This document shows positions 1 through 8,826 of a stretch of 11,986 nucleotides of DNA, in pieces. The position numbers and the translations under genes were made by a program. This DNA is from Monoraphidium neglectum (taxonomy: Eukaryota; Chlorophyta; Chlorophyceae; Sphaeropleales; Selenastraceae), in NCBI RefSeq assembly GCF_000611645.1, contig NW_014012262.1, forward strand, positions 1-11,986, in the 5' to 3' direction. Under the pieces are notes generated by a model that saw only the letters and a program-made list of their open reading frames with translations, ran no database searches and was not told where the DNA came from. Numbering within the stretch: position 1 is the first letter of the stretch; the number at the start of each line of letters is the position of its first letter.

Positions 1-1
1 C

Positions 2-528
2 CTGGGGAGTGCGTGGGGGGGGGGGGAGGGCCGCGGGATGAGGCGGGCGTGCCGTGTGGGATGGTGGGTGGCGGCAAGGGCTTGAACGAAAGGGGCGGAG
101 CAGGGAGTGGGGCAAGGAGGTTGCGCCTGCGATGCCCGGGGAGGTGGTCTGCCAGTTCATGAGGCAGGGCTGAGGGTAGAGAGTTGGTGCGGGGGCGTGG
201 AGCAGGAGCGAACAACTCGGGCTTGTCAAGAAACAACAGAGGGGGCTGCAGGAGCTGGCGGCCCGGGCTGGGTGATCAGGCGGCTATCGTGGATGGTCGC
301 GAGCGCACAGATGGGGTCGGCCGGAAGCCAGCAGCTGAAGGCAGTGGGGCGGCGGTGGCCATCAGACTGTCAGTGGCCCGCACGCCTGCCTGCATTGCCG
401 TTTAACGGCCTCCCTCCGCCCATTGGGTGTCGCATGCAGCCAGCGTGCACAGGCAGCAGCAGAAGCAGCAGTGCAGTTACCCCCGTCCCCGGGCAGCCCC
501 TTCCAGCCCCTCGCCCCCACCCCCTCAC
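2..528 (-). other. Intron 1 of the symporter-like gene (probable)
   Basis: A GTGAGG donor at 528-523 closes the first coding exon. The sense strand ends at the window edge with a C12 tract (positions 26-15) and CACGCACTCCCCAG, an acceptor whose AG falls at 3-2. The second exon would begin at position 1. I saw no convincing membrane-protein exon inside the interval. The other open frames here are short and of low-complexity composition. Confidence 0.5.
15..26. repeat. G12 homopolymer
   Basis: Twelve G residues on the plus strand. In the sense of the symporter-like gene it is a C12 pyrimidine tract just upstream of the acceptor at 3-2. Confidence 0.85.
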
Positions 529-736
529 CGATGGCGCCGCAGAAGAAGGACCACCCAATGCGCCACAGCGACTGCGTGCCGCGCGCCGTGGTGAAGCCCT
601 CGGTATCGACAATCTTCATGCGGCGCCTCTGGAACCAGACGCCGTAGCCGACGGCATATGCGGCGAAAGCCACGAGGAGAAACACGGAGAGTGCGTAGCA
701 CAGGGCCACATAGCCGGCGTGGGACAGGTCCGCCAT
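529..736 (-). CDS. Putative sodium/solute symporter-family membrane protein, first coding exon (partial)
   Basis: This exon encodes 69 residues plus one base. The ATG at 736-734 sits in a strong context (GGCACCATGGCG). Residues 8-34 form a clear membrane segment (start GYVALCYALSVFLL). A basic stretch, FQRRRMK (35-41), follows, then the linker EGFTTARGTQ (46-55) and the start of a second membrane segment, WRIGWSFFCGAIG (58-70). The pattern of a first helix, an E-x-F-T-A-R loop and W-x-x-G-W-S-F-F-x-G-A-x-G resembles the N-terminus of solute:sodium symporters, including DUR3-like urea and other permeases. The donor after G70 is GTGAGG (528-523). I recognise the family pattern but not the substrate. 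It could be another multi-pass carrier, because most of the protein lies beyond the left edge. Confidence 0.5.
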
Positions 737-1929
737 GGTGCCTCGGGGCTGCGGCGGTGGCGCACGCAGGCACTGCTAGGGAAGCTTGGCGTTGGTGACC
801 TTGAGCACCAATGAGCCACTGACAGGTCCTGCCAGGTGCTGTGGGCTGGAGAGCAGCCGCGCGCACGGCCGCCGGCGCGGGGGTGGCGCGCTGTGTTGGC
901 AAGTCACCGCAAGTGCTGCTCTGGGCCTCACAGCAGCCACGAAAACAGACGCTAAGAGATGGTCGTTCGGATGCGCTCGTTGAGACTGGGCGCTAGCCGC
1001 AGGCTTTGAGCTGGAAGGGATACGAACGCGTCTAGGCTGCCGATGTCGCGGCGCTCGCAGCTCAGATGTTCAGAGAGAGTATATTCGGTGTAAGGAAAGA
1101 GTTTGTGTGCCTGCGACTCGCTGGTCGCCAGACACACCGGGTGACCTGCTGATTTGCTTCGAAACGCTTGTGTCGCTGATAAAATGATGCTATGATACTC
1201 ACATGTGCGTCAATCCATTGCTATTCAAGTTCTTATCGGAGGCGCGTCAGTTCAGGTCAGGGAAGCGGCGGCTGCCATGACCCGACTGCCGAGTGCGGCA
1301 CTGCAGATCTGTGACAGTGCTCTGACACTGCATCGCCAATACGGTAGTCAAAACTGTGCGCTTTGTTCAAAACAGCTGTCCAGAATCATCGTTTGTATGA
1401 CCTCGCACTATAGCACTCTTGCCGGCAACGGGAGTGCATCGCACCACACACTACCGTATGCCTACCTCTATGGATCCTGCAATTGCGTATTGCTGCCCGC
1501 AGCAGCTCACATGTGCACAACTCTGCAGCCTGGCACCATAACAGGAAAAGACACAGCACACCATCAACTTCATGCCTTGATAGCAGTCCCCCCTGCTACC
1601 ACCCTGCCCGTGGTGCATCGCCATATAATCCAACATGGCCTTGCCATTTTGAAGTAAGGTGGCTGGCGAGCAGTTCCGGGTGCCACCTGCGCTGATTACT
1701 GCCGCAGCCCGCCGCACAACGCCGGCCGATCAGCTGCCTGACAGCGCTTGCGCAGCCGCGTCTATCCCGGCCCGCTGACAACATGCTCGTTATCCGGCCC
1801 CGCCTGCCTGCGGGCCGTTGCTCCACCCGCCCTCACACCTGCTGTTTATACACCTGGGACTACATTGCATCGTCAGCGCGCCCCCACCGTGCAACCCGGC
1901 AACTCATTCTGCTGACACATGCAGAGGGA
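737..1929. other. Intergenic region upstream of the symporter-like gene
   Basis: No recognisable gene. Positions 1140-1660 and 1840-1980 are visibly richer in A and T than the rest of the window. The interval should hold the promoter and 5' UTR of the minus-strand gene starting at 736. Weak TATA-like candidates on the minus strand are GAATATAC (1086-1079) and CATTTTATC (about 1186-1178). A frame open from 1205 to 1657 on the plus strand starts with GTG, is rich in His, Cys, Thr and Ala, and matches nothing I know. Confidence 0.4.
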
Positions 1930-1934
1930 TTACA
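1930..1934 (-). promoter_or_regulatory. TGTAA polyadenylation signal for GBSS (candidate)
   Basis: This is the first TGTAA on the minus strand after the stop at 2636. TGTAA is the dominant poly(A) signal in chlorophycean algae, with cleavage usually 10-20 nt downstream, here about 1910-1920. Confidence 0.45.
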
Positions 1935-2635
1935 CATAATCGTTGGCTGCATACCGCTGGCAATATCCAACCAGCTCCTGCGTCCCGGTGGCACCGCACG
2001 GCTGAATGGAACTGCCAACCTCAACTGTGAAACGTGTGTCAGTCCTTGTTCGGCAGCAACCTGAAGCCGCACAACAGCGACACGCCTGTTCACTGGCGGT
2101 GTGTTATGGAGAGGGGGTCTGGTCCTCATCAAACATGTTGCACGTCTCCCTCCCCTCTCTTCACTGCCTGAGCCACGCCTCCCACCTGGGTCTCTCAACG
2201 CTCACCTCATGCCGCTTGCATTGTTGCACGTCATGTGCAGCAAAAAGCACCAGCTCACGCAGCAGCACCCTGGCTGGCTTGGTGATCGCACCGCACGCAT
2301 CCCTGCAGCAGGTGCGTGCAGCGGCGCCACCCACGCGCACAAAATCGACGCACATGCTGAAAATGAGGCAGGGGGAGAAAACTGTGGCCCTTTCCGGCCC
2401 GTCCCTCAACTTGCAGAACTGTGTGTAAAGTCTGGCACACAAAATGCACGAGGCCTTCTCAGACGGCTGGCGGGTCATTCAGCACCTGATGGACCAGTCC
2501 TGGTCATTGTGAGCCATGCAGCAAAATCGGCAAATCATGTAGCCCTGCGCACTTGGCCAAGTAAGTTGGGCAACCGATTCTGTCAAAGGCGTGCTGGCGG
2601 GGGGCAGAGGCAGCTGCAGACTCTGCACCTTCCAA
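1930..2635 (-). other. Probable 3' UTR of GBSS
   Basis: The sequence follows the GBSS stop codon and is rich in G and T on the sense strand, the usual bias of Chlamydomonas 3' UTRs. No TGTAA occurs on the sense strand until 1934-1930, giving a UTR of roughly 700 nt, a normal length for this group. No conserved coding exon is visible. Confidence 0.5.
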
Positions 2636-5600
2636 TCAGCGGCGAGCGGTGGCGGCCGCCCTCTTGGGTGCGGGTTCTTGCACAGGGGTGGCCACCTCGG
2701 CCTTCTTTGCGGGCGCCCTGGGGCAGCCAAACTTCAGCTCCTGGGGGTGTCATGGACAAGGTTATGGGGTCAGCTGAAATGTGCAAATTGCCAGTTCCTC
2801 ACGTACACAATGCTCGGGTGTGGTGATTTATCAATATTGCATGCCTTTGCAAAATGGTTTGGGTGATGGTGCATGCCGTCGTCTGACGCCAACTATCAAG
2901 CCACTCAAGCGCCGTGGGCCAGCCAGCGGGGGCGCCCCTCACCTCCAGCACGGCCTCCCACTTCTTGGCGGGCTTGGCCCAGGACAGGTCCTGGTTGATG
3001 GCGGCGTGAACCATGGCCTCCCACTGGCCGCTCTTGTGGGCCGCCGCGGCGCGCACCACCGTGGCGGCGACCGCGTCCACGTCACCCTGAGTCAGCTCGT
3101 CCAGGTCCATGTGACCCATGTGGAAGCCCGTGATCTGGGTGCGTGTGTGCGTGCGTGCGTGATGGCACAGTAAATTTGGGGCAAACAGGAGGAGAGCGCA
3201 GGCGTGAGGCGCGTGAGGTGTAAAACAGGGGTCAAGGCAGGTGCTGTGCTGTGAGTGATGAATGGCTGGCAGGGTTATTGCGGCTGACTGCCGTGCGTAT
3301 TTGTTTGGCACGCTGCAAGTAAGATGCGAAGCAGGACTGTGTCAAGTGGTGCAGCGTGATGCGCCAGGTGATGCGGTTCATGCGTCTAGGGCGGGTCTCA
3401 CAGGTCCCGCTCACCCCCTCCTTCACGGTGTCGACGAGACCGCCGGTCGACGACACCAGCGGTGGGGTGCCGTACTTTGCAGTGCAGGTGTGCAAGCGGC
3501 GCATTTGTGGGAGCGTTAGGCAATGTTACTGAGGGTACAGAGGCAGCCATGCGTCGCTGCGTGGGCTGCGCTGCCAGGGCGTACGTATATCTGCACAGCC
3601 GAAAGCCCTGAATTGGAACCTCCTGCAGCCACCTTCCACCACCACAGTAAAGCAGAGCTCCACACCCAGTCACTGCATGCTGCCTAGAAGCTGCCGTCCC
3701 CTTGTTGTTTGGGCCATGTGCCCCTCTCAGCTCACGTGCATGGCGTGCAGCTCTTGGAGGACCGATGCGAGGCGCAGCAGTGCGTGCCGCGATGATGACG
3801 GGCCACGCATGGCCAGTAGCAGAGGGCGGCAATTACTCAGCCGGTGCAGTAACGACCTTGCCTGCCAAACTCCAAAGCTGGCAGCAATGAACATAGCTTT
3901 TGCCTTTATCTGAACTCAGAGTGCTCAGCGACCATTCGCTTTGCAAATGTCTGTTGAGAGGAAACACAGGCGTACCACTCACAACACTCACAACACCATT
4001 CGTCCACCTGTCACTACTCACCAGCCCCCCCCCCCAAAGCGTCGACCCCTTTCCCCCACTCACGGATGAGGCCGCAGGGCTCAAAGCGGCTGGGCACCAG
4101 GATGAAGTCGGCGCCCGCTGTGATGAGGTGGGCCAGGGGGGCGCTGAACTTCACCACACCCTTCACACCCGGGAGCTGCACGGGGTGGGTGAGCAGCGCG
4201 TGAGGGGCGTGTACAGCAGTGGGATAGGGCCTTTGCAGAGCTGCAGAAGTGGTAACTGAGAGATTGTGTGATTATGCAACTGCCACGAGTGTTGAGGCAG
4301 CGTGTGCTTCAAGGAAAGCGACAAGGGTTCGTGACTGGCCAAGCCGCACTCGCTCACAACGGATGCCTGTAAGCCCGCCGCGACAGCAACGCCAGCCAAA
4401 CTGCCCCACCCCATCCACTGCCTTGTGTCACCTTGCTCGCGGCCTTGACCTTGGCCTCGTACTTGGCCTTGCCTGTCCCCAGGATGGCCACCTGCACGCC
4501 GCCTGCGGCGGTGATCTTGGGCAGCGCCTCCAGCAGGATGTCGGTGCCTGCGGTGAGCGCAGAGACGCGTGCACACGCACACACGTTCGAGCGCATGACG
4601 CGCCGGATGGCTCCAACCTGCTGTCGCTCGGCGTTGTCGGAAAGCAATTTGACGTCGTACTGCAGGCGCCACCAGCCGTCTGTACCGCCAGGGTCGTGCT
4701 GCACACAGGCTGGGAACGGATTGCAATCTGCTGTCAATCTGCAACCAGCACCCGGACCAGCCGACTCCACAGCTCAACAGCTGCCGGCCGGCACCCATCG
4801 TTCGCTGCCCAGCGGCGGTGTTTGTTTGCTCACCCTTCTGCTCCTCGAGGCGCCCGATATAGCCAAAGAGTGGCACCGAGGGGTCCACGGGCAGCCCCAT
4901 CTCAGCCTGCAGCTTGGCCTTGGCGGCCGCCTTGCCCTGTGACGGTGGGGTTCGGGCAGGCAGCAGCAGCAATATGAGAAAAGGCGTTAGGGCGCCGTCA
5001 CAACAATTCAACGGCACGCGCAACCTGGCCTGCCACAAATTCTTTTGTGCCTTTGCACCTGACTTGGCACCCACTCTTGTGCCACTGCGCGCACCACACC
5101 ATGTCTCCTCGTCCTCCCCCCCCCCCCACACACACACACACGCACTTGTGTGGGGCCCTGGCACACGCCCCAGAACAATGTACCACTTCTGGCGGGCGCA
5201 GCCCCCACCTCAATGACGCTCTTCTCGTCGTATGGCACTGTCAGGTACTTGTCGCGCGCGGGGTCCCACTCCTCCAGGTCCATCCCATTGACAATGCCCT
5301 CTGCACCACCAACCTGCGTGGGGAACATGCGGCAGGGACGAGTTATTCACAAATGAAGTTCAAGCCAACCTATGCAGCCAGCGACCCGTTCCGAGAAGTG
5401 GGTGATGCCGTGGCACTGTCTGATGCCACAGCTAGAGGGACTGACTGTTCTGGAGACGCCACGAGACACGGGAATCGCCTGCTTTGTTGCAGCGGCCCCA
5501 GGATGTGCGTTTTTGGCTGACGCATGCGGATAAGCGTGGCGCTGTCATTCTTGCGCACAGCACTGCGCCCCCCACCCACCTCGCGGATGACGTCATCCAG

Positions 5601-8302
5601 CTCCACCCCCGTGTCGACGCCGGTGCTGATCTCCTGGGCGTAGTTGGGGCTGACCGTCAGGACCTGATGAGTCATGGCCATGGGGGGGGACAAGGGCTTT
5701 TGTACAGGGTGGAAGGCTGGTGTACATGGAGGAGGTTTAGTAGTGCTGAGACACCTGTCAACGCACCCACGCCCGTCCCCCACGGTGTTGACAGATGGTT
5801 GACGGTGGGTGACGCCAGCGGAGGGCGTGTTGTTGGGCAGTACAAGCCGGCGGTGTGCAGGCACATTGCAGGACAAAAGAGTGGCCACCCCCCCTGACTG
5901 CCCCTTGCAAGGCAGGGGATGCCCTCATCAAACACCCCGCCAACCTCGCCGCTCCTCCCTTGCAAAAAATCGACCTACCTTGTCAGCTGTGAGCAGGCCC
6001 GCCTTGAGCCAGTTGATCTTGCTGAAGGTGCCCTTCCCCCTGAGAGGGGTCACCTCGTCCTCCTCCAGCGGCTCCTGCTCGTTGAACACCTGGGGGCGGG
6101 GGCGAAAACACGCAGGGCACGCAGGCGCACGAAAGCCGCGAGGGCGCGCATTGGGCAGGACAGAGGTTGGGGGTTGATTAGCTACTTGAAGGGACCCCTG
6201 CGAGCAAAGGGCGGCGGATGCACACCAATGCAGAGATGAGCAGCAGCATAAATCACTATGGTCCCACCTGGGTGGCAAGCACACCCAGGCAAGGCCTGCC
6301 CGATCGTGCCAGTCCCATACGGCCCATGAATGCTCATTCAGCCAAAATGAGCCAACGCAGGGCCCGGCCCTCACCCTATCGTAGCCGTCGGTGAAGCTCA
6401 GGCTGTCCAGGCTGCTCTGGGGCAGGCCCAGGTCCTGGAAGGTCTCGGGCCAGAAGCGGCCCTGGAACGCGATGTTGTGGATGCACAGGGCCGTCTTGGC
6501 CTGCGTGAACTCGCCGCGCGGCTGGTACACGTCCTGGGGCAGGCAGTGAGGGGGGGAGGAGGAGTGGGGATGGGTTGGGGCCAGGGTGGATTGCGGCTGG
6601 CTAGATTGGGCTGCCGTTTGGAGCAAGGGTCTTCCTGTAGTGCTGACCCAGCAACAGCACGCAGCGGACATGCACGTGCAAGCAGTGGTGGCGCCACCAG
6701 CGCCAGCTACGCACGCATGGCGCCGTGACAATTTCGTGCCATGAGCCTGCATTATGGGCCAGCGCACCTTGATCAGCAGGGGCACCAGGGAGCTGTGCCA
6801 GTCGTTGGCAATGAACGTGACGTCCTCCCCCGGGCCAAAGGGCAGCACCCTCACGGCCTCAATGGCGGCGCGGCAGAAGAGGGCGAAGCGCTTGTGGTTG
6901 TCAAGGTAGTCAGCGCCCGTGCGGCTGCCGTAGAGCTTGGCCCCGGTCTTGCCCCACACCTTGGCCAGGAACCTGGCAAGGGCCGGGATTGGGGTTGGGG
7001 ATGGAGGCGAGGCACGAGCCGCGTGGGCGTTGGGTACCAGCTACACTCACTCTCAGGCGCCTCCAAACCGGCAGCCGTGGGCCAGCCGCCTGTTTCAGAG
7101 AGGGCTGAAGCAGTGCGGTGTCCGCAGCAGCAGAGGCGGGAGCCTGGAGGTGGCACCAGTCGGTGTGGTGCGTTGCTCTGGAAGTGCGACTTGGAACCTC
7201 GGGAGGTCGAGCGAGCGCGCCCCTTGCTTAGGCAGCCCGCGAGACGTCGGCGGCCGCGCCCCTCGCAGCGGTCTCACCAGGGGTGGTCGACGAAGACGCG
7301 GTGGACGCCCTTCTTGATGGCGTGGAAGAACCTGACGGGCTCGCCCTCGATGTTGATGGTGACGGAGGTGTCCCAGCCGTCAGAATACTGGTCGTAACTG
7401 GGAACGCAAGAGGGGGCCATTACAGAGGGTGGCAGAGGATGACAGGGACAGTCAATGGGAGGCAGGTAATCCATGCTCCAAACAGGCCGTGCGTCAGAGA
7501 CAAAAGGAATGGCGGCTAGCTGGCAAATTGTCATCCAAGAGACCGTCATCGCCACGGGGGGCCACAGGGGTCACAACCGGTGGTGGGTGCAGCAAAGGCA
7601 CCTGGGGCCAGGCAAAATGCGAGGGATGCAGGCCTCACGGTGGCTTGTAGAGGACCAGGGAGGGTGCTAAAGGTTGGTCACCCACCGGGGGGCGATGGTC
7701 AGGACGATGTGGCCGCGCTTAGCCAGCTCAATCGGCAGGCCGCCGACCACGTCGCCCAGGCCGCCTGCATGTATGATTGGGCGTCAACAGACTTGATGCA
7801 GGCACACGCTGCGGGCCTACAAGAGGACGTCGCTGACATCACGTTGAGGGCACTGCCTGGCACGATACATCGCAACACACAGCTGCGCCGCATAACACAG
7901 GGCGCTGTGAGCGCACTTACCCGTCTTGCTCCAGGGCGCAACCTCAGCAGCGACGAATACGAGGTTAAGGGGGTTGGCTGGCATGGTGGTGATGTGAAAG
8001 CAGCGGTTGTTAATGATCAATGATTGCGCAAGAATTGTGGTTGTAGACAATAGCTGTGGGTTTGCTGAGGGGATTGTGCCGGTCACAACGAATGCCGCGA
8101 CCGCATCAATCAGCGCCCCTGTTCCCCCCGAGCAAGTACCGCCGTGCGGACCTCCGCGCCTCTCACCTGTCTTATCCACCGGCCTTGCGCCGTTAAAGCC
8201 GTTTGCGGACGGTGCAAGGGCGCTTGCAGGCCTCACGGAGGCGTGGCGAAGCCTCGGAGTGCGCGAAGCCAGAGCGCTGACGCGAGAGGAGGGGTAAAGC
8301 AT
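2636..8302 (-). CDS. GBSS1 (STA2): Granule-bound starch synthase I, chloroplast precursor (16 exons, complete)
   Basis: This GT5-family enzyme transfers glucose from ADP-glucose to alpha-1,4-glucan and makes amylose inside plastid starch granules. Joining the exons gives 1761 nt, 586 residues plus stop. Residues 1-45 look like a transit peptide. The GT5 N-domain starts near 49 with the ADP-glucose loop KTGGLGDV (63-70), followed by [14 protein letters not shown] (128-141), ANDWHS (186-191) and HNIAFQG (218-224). The C-domain carries VNGMDLEEW (325-333), GRLEEQKG (380-387), FEPCGLIQLHAM (456-467, candidate catalytic Glu457) and STGGLVDTV (477-485). The [14 protein letters not shown] block and the absence of a long N-terminal arm favour GBSS over soluble starch synthases. 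The start is the first in-frame ATG (8302-8300). The tail after residue 552 is a short Ala/Lys/Arg/Pro-rich stretch. The fold and family are certain; individual splice edges are predictions. Confidence 0.94.
3736..3752 (-). other. 17-nt micro-exon (exon 13) of GBSS
   Basis: The exon is AGCTGCACGCCATGCAC on the minus strand. It follows CCTCCAAG and precedes the donor GTGAGC. The previous exon ends after FEPCGLI plus one base, C, so the junction makes CAG and reads Q-L-H-A-M-H. The next exon opens in phase with [16 protein letters not shown] proteins conserve QLHAM-x-YGT here, so these six residues must be encoded somewhere between 4063 and 3475, and this was the only match I found by eye. Both flanking acceptors end in AAG, not CAG. 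Confidence 0.8.
4025..4035. repeat. C11 homopolymer in GBSS intron 12
   Basis: A run of eleven C residues about 30 nt inside the donor of intron 12, read as G11 on the sense strand. Confidence 0.85.
5116..5141. repeat. C12 tract followed by (AC)7 microsatellite
   Basis: Twelve C residues (5116-5127) run straight into seven AC units (5128-5141). The repeat lies within GBSS intron 9, so on the sense strand it reads as a GT repeat followed by a G tract. It is likely to vary in length between strains. Confidence 0.9.
8168..8302 (-). other. Chloroplast transit peptide of GBSS (first coding exon)
   Basis: The first exon encodes 45 residues before a phase-1 splice. The segment is rich in Ser, Arg, Ala and Pro, with Ser at 5, 6, 9, 13, 22, 27 and 32 and Arg at 7, 14, 17, 19, 24 and 40. 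Its only acidic residue is Asp43. It contains ASVRPASAL (21-29), the sort of sequence around which algal stromal processing occurs. This composition is typical of Chlamydomonas plastid transit peptides, and plastid import is what GBSS requires. The cleavage point is not resolved. The mature enzyme probably begins between residues 26 and 47, just before [11 protein letters not shown]. Confidence 0.75.
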
Positions 8303-8821
8303 CGCTGCGCAGCACTTTTCGATATGAAACGGGCAAAATGTCACAAGTTCTGGAGAATGATAGCGCGCTGCTGCGATCCGGCAATTTCACTTTCGGTGCA
8401 CTGATCTGAACGAGTTATCGCAATATGATACTTGAGTTGTCAATAACAAATATATCGTGGCGTACACCGGTGCTGACGGCTGCACACCTGCCGCTTTCAA
8501 AGCTGTGCGTTTTCACACGAGACGACTGCGCAATGAAGGAGCCTCGATCGTGTGGCCGCAGGGGCACTGAAGCATGTCACGGCCTCCAAGGCCGTCAAGA
8601 TACCGGGCCTGCTCCGCTGTGCATTCCGGCGGCGCTCCTTGGACGCGCGTCGGCGCTGAAGACGCAACAGCTTCTGTGCCAGCAAATGCACTCAATCCGT
8701 AATGTGTTCAAGGGTCCCCTGCACTTGTGATGCACGCCAGAGGATGCTAAGCCCAAACTTTTCTGAGTTCTTGGCCTTAGCTTGTGGTGCGCTTCAGGAC
8801 AGGCCCAAAGTGATTCTAGGA
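8303..8821 (-). promoter_or_regulatory. GBSS promoter and 5' UTR region
   Basis: The region lies between the GBSS start codon and the nearest candidate poly(A) site of the upstream OPR gene. It has a distinct AT-rich dip at about 8405-8460 in an otherwise GC-rich setting. Within the dip the minus strand carries ATATATTT (8455-8448), a plausible TATA element. This would place transcription start near 8420 and give a 5' UTR of about 120 nt. No coding frame here resembles a known protein. Confidence 0.4.
8448..8455 (-). promoter_or_regulatory. TATA-like element upstream of GBSS
   Basis: ATATATTT on the minus strand, about 150 nt upstream of the GBSS start codon and inside the local AT-rich dip. 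It is inferred only from position and composition. Confidence 0.3.
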
Positions 8822-8826
8822 TTACA
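8822..8826 (-). promoter_or_regulatory. TGTAA polyadenylation signal for the OPR gene (candidate)
   Basis: This is the only minus-strand TGTAA I found between the OPR stop codon (10406) and the GBSS promoter. It implies an unusually long 3' UTR of about 1.6 kb. Variant signals such as TGCAA nearer the stop are possible. Confidence 0.3.

Larger units (their letters stand above)
2636..8302 (-). other. Exon-intron structure of the GBSS gene
   Basis: Predicted coding exons in transcription order: 8302-8167, 7977-7921, 7764-7686, 7397-7278, 6972-6768, 6533-6375, 6089-5979, 5663-5580, 5313-5209, 4936-4834, 4547-4432, 4175-4064, 3752-3736, 3474-3415, 3134-2943, 2740-2636. Every junction restores the reading frame and known GBSS sequence. 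The introns are 156-315 nt long (mean 260). Most donors are GTGAG; variants are GTAAGT (intron 2), GTGGGT (3 and 8), GTGCGC (5), GTAGGT (7), GTGGGG (9) and GTGACA (11). Acceptors are CAG except introns 12 and 13, which end in AAG. The least certain calls are intron 1, the micro-exon and the last exon. Confidence 0.8.

Noticed and set aside
2101..2826. Plus-strand open frame of 241 codons.
   Set aside because: It overlaps the last GBSS exon and the probable GBSS 3' UTR in antisense, and its composition is not protein-like.
3139..3163. TG and TGCG short repeat, considered as a possible regulatory or recombination site.
   Set aside because: It lies in GBSS intron 14 immediately before the acceptor; a simple CA/CG-rich tract of this kind is common at algal intron 3' ends.
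3429..3453. Two GTCGAC palindromes close together, considered as a possible binding site.
   Set aside because: They fall within the coding sequence for [10 protein letters not shown], so codon choice explains them.
4249..4977. Plus-strand open frame of 242 codons.
   Set aside because: It is antisense to two GBSS exons and their introns, with no recognisable domain.
7982..7984. Alternative GBSS start codon just before [12 protein letters not shown].
   Set aside because: It would give a protein with no transit peptide, which GBSS needs. The ATG lies in the last bases of predicted intron 1, before the acceptor CCAG, and an upstream exon with a good transit peptide joins in phase.
8342..8344. 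A longer GBSS N-terminus starting at 8344.
   Set aside because: The codon is GTG, not ATG. The first in-frame ATG is at 8302-8300 and is followed directly by a transit-peptide-like sequence.
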